From the NCBI GenBank assembly GCA_963765875.1, contig CAVXYK010000006.1, forward strand, positions 248,001-312,000: a stretch of DNA of 64,000 bases, read 5' to 3'. Below the pieces are notes generated by a model. The model worked only from the letters and a program-made list of their open reading frames with translations. It did not search any database and was not told the DNA's origin. The stretch's first letter is position 1; every line of letters begins with the position of its first letter. This stretch comes from JAWKOK01 sp963765875. GTDB taxonomy: Bacteria > Chloroflexota > Anaerolineae > Caldilineales > Caldilineaceae. Shown here one piece after another: positions 59,439-64,000 of this stretch. The position numbers and the translations under genes were made by a program.

Positions 59439-59622
59439 TCTGTGGCAAGTTTCCGTTTTTGCAGTAGAATCACGAATTATCATGAATAGCGTCATCGACC
59501 TGGAGCGAAAATTCGTGTGAATTCGTGTCCGGGTCCCTTTTGTCGATGGGATCACCATATCTTTGGAAACATACAGCAAGCCCCAACCCAGAAACGCAAT
59601 CGCCAATAAGAGGCAGTCATCT

Positions 59623-60177
59623 GTGCAAGCATTCGATGGTATTCCACTCAAGACCGACCGCTTGCTGCTTCGACCGCTCCAGGAATCGGATGCAGAAGCG
59701 CTGTTCGACGTATTCGCCGACCCCACGGTCATGCGCTATTGGAGCTCGCCGCCTTGGACACAGATCGAAGCCGCGCATGAGACAATAGCAGCCGATCTCA
59801 AGGCGACCTCACGCAGCTATCTTCGTCTGGCCATCACGGTCGAGGACGGCACAAGGTTTATCGGCACTTGCACGCTCTTCGATATCATCACGACCTGCCG
59901 GCGCGCCGAAATCGGGTACGCGCTCGGATCAGGGGCCTGGGGCAAGGGCTACATGAACGAAGCGTTGACCGCGCTGCTGGACTACGGCTTCGCAGAACTT
60001 GACCTCAATCGCGTCGAAGCCGACATCGATCCCCGCAACCAAGCCTCGGCCAAGACGCTGGAACGACTCGGGTTCAAAAGGGAAGGATTGCTACGCGAGC
60101 GGTGGATCGTGGATGGCGAGGTGTCAGACACGGCGCTGTACGGTCTGCTCCAACGGGAGTGGCAGGCGCGAGCCTGA
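59623..60177 (+). CDS. GNAT N-acetyltransferase (RimJ/RimL type)
   Basis: 184 residues from GTG 59623 (a TTG at 59563 would add 20). TDRLLLRPLQESDAEALFDVFADPTVMRYWS is the RimL start; the acetyl-CoA loop lies in ALGSGAWGKGYMNEALTALLDYGF, followed by VEADIDPRNQASAKTLERLGFKREG. Acetylates an amino group of a protein N-terminus or small molecule. Promoters probably come from the repeats upstream. Confidence 0.83.
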   Translation: MQAFDGIPLKTDRLLLRPLQESDAEALFDVFADPTVMRYWSSPPWTQIEAAHETIAADLKATSRSYLRLAITVEDGTRFIGTCTLFDIITTCRRAEIGYALGSGAWGKGYMNEALTALLDYGFAELDLNRVEADIDPRNQASAKTLERLGFKREGLLRERWIVDGEVSDTALYGLLQREWQARA

Positions 60178-60325
60178 CTCGGCAGCGTCCAGTTTTGAGT
60201 CAGGCGACTGGTTCGTGGTAGCGTATTTGCTCGTCAAGACTCGTTGGAATATGCTACTCTCACATGTCAGGCGACCGGAATCGGTGTCAGTGGGCAGAGC
60301 AGCTGACAATACGAGAAGCTAAAAT

Positions 60326-60448
60326 CAGTAGTTCACGAATTGTCATTCCGATGACCGGAGGGAAGAGGAATCTCGGATTCGCCAAGGAAAGATTCCTCGT
60401 CGCTTCGCTCTGTCGGAATGACAGTTGCGACCAAATCGGTAACTACTG
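60326..60448. repeat. palindromic dispersed repeat, 123 bases
   Basis: Outer arms CAGTAGTT/AACTACTG (60326-60333, 60441-60448) and inner arms TGTCATTCCGA/TCGGAATGACA (60341-60351, 60413-60423), with a further GAGGAATCT/AGATTCCTC pair between. Belongs to the GGAATGACA family of bacterial interspersed repeats. It fills the 330-base gap between the acetyltransferase and histidine kinase genes. Confidence 0.65.
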
Positions 60449-60508
60449 AAAATCTTCTGGACCTCGTCGGACACAGATACGATCCGCCTGCGCGCTAGCG
60501 AGGAAGCC

Positions 60509-62039
60509 ATGGATGAATTGCGAAGACTGATCATCGATAACGAAGATTGGCTGATGCAGCAGATCCTGCATTATGCCAAAGCGCAGGATTATGTGCGCTA
60601 TACCTCGACACTTGCCGAGGCATGGCGCATCTCCATCGAGAACCTGTCACGCACCATCCTTTCTGCCATCGATGACCATGACGATGGCGACACAAAGAAC
60701 AGCAGCCTGGAACTCCGGCCCGACGACAATTATGCGCTCGACCCCATCGCTTCCTTCGGCATTGTAGAGGCACGGAAGCACCGCGCCCGCGGCCTAACGT
60801 TGGGTATGTTCCTCAGCCTGCTCAAATATTACCGACGATGCTATATCGATCTGATCCGCGGACAGGACTTTGATCGTGGAGCTGAAGAAGCGTATCGCTC
60901 CGTGGTCGACCACTGTTTCGACCGTATCGAACTGGGGCTGTGTACGGAATGGTCAGAAGCCACACACACCGAACACCTGGACGAGCTGCAGGCCAGCAAC
61001 CGCTTCCTGGCCAACGACAAAACAAATATCTCACCATCTTCGAAAGCCTCCACGATCCAGTTCTCCTGCTCGACAGCAACAATCGGGTCACCAACATGAA
61101 CCATGCCGCGGCCAAGCTGCTGATCGGCTCGGCAGTGCCCGGCGACAACTACTATGATCCGCAGCGCTCTGCGCCATCGCTGCCCTGGCTCGTCGATCCG
61201 CTGGCCACATTTTCAAAGAGCGAAGTCAACACGCTCAATTTCGAGCGGACATTCCAGACCACGAAAGGACTACGCTACTTTGGTGTGAAGCTAGAACGCA
61301 TGCTTGACATCAGCGAGAAGTACAGTGGCGTGGTCGTGCTGCTCAACGATCTCACCGAGCGCAAGCGCGCGGCAGTCATGGAGGAACGGGAGCGACTGGC
61401 TCGCGAGCTGCATGACTCGGTCACTCAGTCACTCTACTCCTGAGCCTCTTCGCCGAATGGTGCGACGGCCTGCTGGCTGCCGGCGAAATCGAGTCGGCAC
61501 GCTACCGCATGGCCCGCATCGGCGATCTGTCGCAGCAGGCGCTACGCGAGATGAGACTGCTGCTATACGAGCTGCGCCCATCTGCGCTGGACGAGGACGG
61601 GCTGGTCGGCGCCTTGCGAAGCCGGCTTGCGGCCGTCGAACAACGCGTCGGCGTTGAAGCCCATCTAGAGGCCGATCTGTCCGCCGATCTACCGCTGCAC
61701 GTGGAAGAGTGCCTCTACCGCATAGCCCAAGAGGCGCTCAACAATGCACTCAAACATGCCCAGGCCGACGCGGTCACCGTCAACCTGCGCGCCGGCGAGT
61801 CCGGCATCCTGCTGGAGGTGACAGATAACGGCGACGGCTTCGATCTGGCGACCACCACCGGCGACGGCCGTCTGGGGCTGGCCAACATGCGCACGCGTGC
61901 TCAGCGCTTGGACGGTACGTTTGAGCTGTTGACCGAAGTAGGTAGGGGGACCACCGTGCGCGTGGCCATTGCCACGGCAAGCCCCAGGTCGGCCCAACGG
62001 CAATCGACCGAAGCCTCGTCGGTCATGGTGACAACATGA
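60509..62039 (+). CDS. NarL/DesK-type sensor histidine kinase (two frameshifts)
   Basis: About 505 residues. An N-terminal helical sensory region (MDELRRLIIDNEDWLM), a PAS-like segment after a slip near 61015 (YLTIFESLHDPVLLLDSNNRV), the HisKA_3 box EERERLARELHDSVTQSLYS with the phospho-accepting histidine, a second slip at 61437, then the HATPase region (LYRIAQEALNNALKHAQA; TDNGDGFDL; GRLGLANMRTRA). No transmembrane helix, so a cytoplasmic sensor. It overlaps by four bases the response-regulator gene, its natural partner. Confidence 0.85.
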
Positions 62040-63514
62040 GCAGTTCCAGCAACATTCGCGTCCTGATTGCCGACGACCACCCCATCGTGAGAGAGGGTCT
62101 GCGCGGCCTGCTCTCTATCAAGCCGGGTTTCGATGTGATCGGCGAGGCCGAGGACGGCGACGAACTCGTGCAACAGGCAATTTGGCTCAAGCCGGACGTT
62201 GTCCTCATGGACCTGGTCATGCCGCGCACCGACGGGCTGGCCGCCATCAGGGCGATCAAGGCCGCCCATCTCGATGCCAGAATCCTGGTGCTGACCAGTT
62301 TCACTGAGGACAGCAAGATCTTTGCCGCGCTGGACGCCGGCGCGCTGGGCGTGCTGCTCAAGGACTCGTCGCCCCAAGAGCTAATCCGCGCCATCCGCGA
62401 TGTGCATGACTATCACGCCATGGTGCAGTCACCGCCGGAAGGCTCAGTAGGCTTCGTGGGCGAGACCGGCCCCATGGGCGAGTTTGCGGCCGATGCAGAA
62501 AAGACGGAGGCCAGCTACACGGATCGCGCAGTCAACATCAACAAGATCGGCCAGGAGATCCTGGATGCCGACGATCCGCCCATCCGCATGTTGTGGGCGG
62601 CCAACAAGAACGTGCTTAGCCAGGACTTCGACCGCAACAAGATCGCGCGCGCTTTTGAAACACTGGAAATGGTGGTGGTGGTCGATCAGTTCTTCACCCA
62701 GACCGCCGAGCTGGCCGACATCGTGCTGCCGACGACAACCCTCTTTGAGGATTGGACGGTCAATGTCTCCTACTGGCACTACTGGCTGGGCATCAACGAG
62801 CAGGCCATCCAGCCGCTCTTCGAGGCCAAGTCCGACATCGTGATCGCGTCGGCGCTCTCGGCCGCGCTCAACGCCAAGGTTCCCGGCTCCTGCACCTACG
62901 AGGAGAATCTGGACCCCAAGGCGTGGATGGAGGCCGAGTTCAACGACGGCATCTACAATCTCTTCGGCACCAACTCCTGGGAGGATCTGCTGGACGGCCC
63001 GGTCAAGGCCAATGCCGGTCTGACCCCCTGGGCCGACGGCGCTTTCGGGACACCATCGGGCAAGTACGAGTTCAAGTCCGAGTTGGCGGCCGAACATGGC
63101 CACTTCGACGTGCCCAAGTTCAAACCGGGCCGCAAGGCCTATGCCCCCTACCGGTTGCTGACGCCCCACGACAAGTTCTCGCTGCATTCCCAGTTCCACA
63201 ATATCGACTGGATGCACGATTTCCAGGATGAGCCCTTCCTCTATCTGCATCCGACGCTGGCCCAGACCAAGGGCATCGCCGAGGGCAACATGGTGCGGGT
63301 CTTCAACCCGGTGGGCGAAGAGCAGTTGCGGGCCAAGCTCACCAACAACGTGCCGGCCGATGCACTGTTGATGTACGAGAACTGGTTCGGCAAGGGCCGG
63401 AAGTTCAACGTCAACAAACTGGTCGATGATACCTCGTCGGACATGGGCAAATACAAGACCGGCTCGCCGGGCGTGGCCATCCACGACCAGTTCGCCGACA
63501 TCGAGAAAGCGTAG
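62036..63514 (+). CDS. response-regulator receiver joined in frame to the C-terminal part of a molybdopterin oxidoreductase
   Basis: Residues 1 to about 128 are a NarL-type receiver: IADDHPIVREGLRGLL, the phosphorylated aspartate in DVVLMDLVMPRTDG, the switch threonine LTSFTED and lysine VLLKDSSPQEL. The expected helix-turn-helix domain is missing. From about residue 140 the protein is the C-terminal half of a DMSO-reductase-family catalytic subunit: LWAANKNVLSQDFDRNKI, AELADIVLPTTTLFEDWTVN, SGKYEFKSELAAEHG, and a cofactor-binding end with LTNNVPADALLMYENWFGKG. The N-terminal 4Fe-4S site and active-site part are absent. The join is in-frame near 62430-62450. A deletion or assembly chimaera is more plausible than a functional fusion. 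Confidence 0.72.
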   Translation: MSSSSNIRVLIADDHPIVREGLRGLLSIKPGFDVIGEAEDGDELVQQAIWLKPDVVLMDLVMPRTDGLAAIRAIKAAHLDARILVLTSFTEDSKIFAALDAGALGVLLKDSSPQELIRAIRDVHDYHAMVQSPPEGSVGFVGETGPMGEFAADAEKTEASYTDRAVNINKIGQEILDADDPPIRMLWAANKNVLSQDFDRNKIARAFETLEMVVVVDQFFTQTAELADIVLPTTTLFEDWTVNVSYWHYWLGINEQAIQPLFEAKSDIVIASALSAALNAKVPGSCTYEENLDPKAWMEAEFNDGIYNLFGTNSWEDLLDGPVKANAGLTPWADGAFGTPSGKYEFKSELAAEHGHFDVPKFKPGRKAYAPYRLLTPHDKFSLHSQFHNIDWMHDFQDEPFLYLHPTLAQTKGIAEGNMVRVFNPVGEEQLRAKLTNNVPADALLMYENWFGKGRKFNVNKLVDDTSSDMGKYKTGSPGVAIHDQFADIEKA

Positions 63515-63525
63515 GGGGGACAACC

Positions 63526-64000
63526 ATGGCAAAGCGACTTGGATTTTTGGTGGACGCCGACCTCTGTATCGGCTGCGCTACCTGTGGCATGGCATGTAAG
63601 AATCAATTTCATCAGGAGCCGGGCGTGGTCTGGCGGCAGCTCTATCCGCTGTCGGAAGCGTTCTATCCGCACCGGGAACGGGCCTTCTATTCGCTGGCCT
63701 GCAACCACTGCGAAAACCCCTGCTGCATGGAAGATTGCCCGGTCAGCGCCTTCACCCAGCGCGAGGACGGCATTGTGGCGCACAATGTCGACGCCTGCGT
63801 CGGCTGCGGCAACTGCGTGCGTTCCTGCCCGTTCGGCGCGCCGCGCTACAACGAGGAGACCAAGAAGGCCGAGAAGTGCAGTTTGTGCCACGAGCGCATC
63901 GACGCAGGCTTGCAGCCGGCCTGCGTGCAAGGCTGCCCAACCGGCGCGCTGCAACTGATCGACCTGGCCACCTTCGATGACCCCAGCGTGGTCCAGTTCC
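63526..64000 (+). CDS. four-cluster 4Fe-4S ferredoxin subunit (DmsB/PhsB-like), partial
   Basis: Open to the window end, from ATG 63526 with GGGGGGA upstream. At least 158 residues with four cysteine groups: CIGCATCGMAC, CNHCENPCCMEDCP, CVGCGNCVRSCP and CSLC...CVQGCP. This is the electron-transfer subunit of molybdopterin oxidoreductases such as DMSO, tetrathionate or polysulfide reductases; it takes electrons between the catalytic subunit and a membrane anchor or quinone. Follows the molybdoenzyme fragment by 11 bases, so originally one operon. Confidence 0.88.
   Translation, partial: MAKRLGFLVDADLCIGCATCGMACKNQFHQEPGVVWRQLYPLSEAFYPHRERAFYSLACNHCENPCCMEDCPVSAFTQREDGIVAHNVDACVGCGNCVRSCPFGAPRYNEETKKAEKCSLCHERIDAGLQPACVQGCPTGALQLIDLATFDDPSVVQF

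Noticed and set aside
62444..63532. 362-residue minus-strand frame
   Set aside because: Shadow of the molybdoenzyme fragment in high-GC sequence; low-complexity Val/Leu/Gly/His composition.
1..64000. tRNA or rRNA genes
   Set aside because: I looked in the gene-free stretches for T-loop and acceptor patterns and saw none; a tRNAscan run would settle this.

Overview
The window is GC-rich and looks like a piece of a Chloroflexota genome (Caldilineae/Anaerolineae-like), probably an uncultured, metagenome-derived organism. Lineage pointers are a very long SARP/BTAD regulator with an AAA ATPase and TPR tail, a small SYLLRLW-type protein, a secreted protein ending in a VYMPVV tail, phytanoyl-CoA-dioxygenase and UroD-like genes, a sulfatase/oligosaccharide ABC locus and the GHL6-type hydrolase. 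The lineage is inferred, since no rRNA is present. About a dozen otherwise well-conserved long genes are broken by single-base frameshifts (PUFA synthase, DppC, one flavoprotein, the NRPS, FHA protein, UbiB, RNA methyltransferase, histidine kinase, transposase). The pattern fits sequence or assembly indels better than mass pseudogenisation, so I join the fragments where the family architecture requires it.

Layout. 1-11.4 kb: polyunsaturated-fatty-acid (secondary lipid) synthase, consisting of the KR-DH end of a PfaA protein followed by a giant KS-CLF-AT-(DH)2-PS-DH-acyltransferase protein resembling myxobacterial Pfa3. 11.5-17.8 kb: secreted spondin-domain protein, glycoside-hydrolase-like enzyme, SnoaL-fold proteins, alpha/beta-hydrolase lipoprotein and a small conserved protein. 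17.8-21.4 kb: SARP-type regulator. 21.8-28.2 kb: two phytanoyl-CoA dioxygenase-like enzymes, CBS protein, aminotransferase, UroD-like protein and EamA exporter, with a MITE between the CBS and aminotransferase genes. 28.4-37.2 kb: a sigma70 promoter with a LacI-like operator, then an oligosaccharide/peptide ABC transporter operon, sulfatase and a small membrane protein.

37.4-53.2 kb is the most unusual part and reads as an undescribed biosynthetic locus. It holds a phosphopantetheinyl transferase, four tandem halogenase-like flavoproteins, a fatty-acyl-AMP ligase, an ACP-condensation-FkbH-ACP-thioesterase megasynthase, a lipase and an FHA protein fused to a thioesterase-like domain whose nucleophile serine is asparagine. 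The domain logic predicts a fatty acyl chain condensed with a glyceryl unit and modified by flavoenzymes.

53.2-64 kb: UbiB/ABC1 kinase, THUMP-type RNA methyltransferase, oligogalacturonate-lyase-like propeller, an IS1182-family element with clear TIRs and a TCTG target duplication, a GNAT acetyltransferase, a NarL-type histidine kinase, a response-regulator receiver joined in frame to the C-terminal part of a molybdopterin oxidoreductase, and the start of its 4Fe-4S partner subunit.
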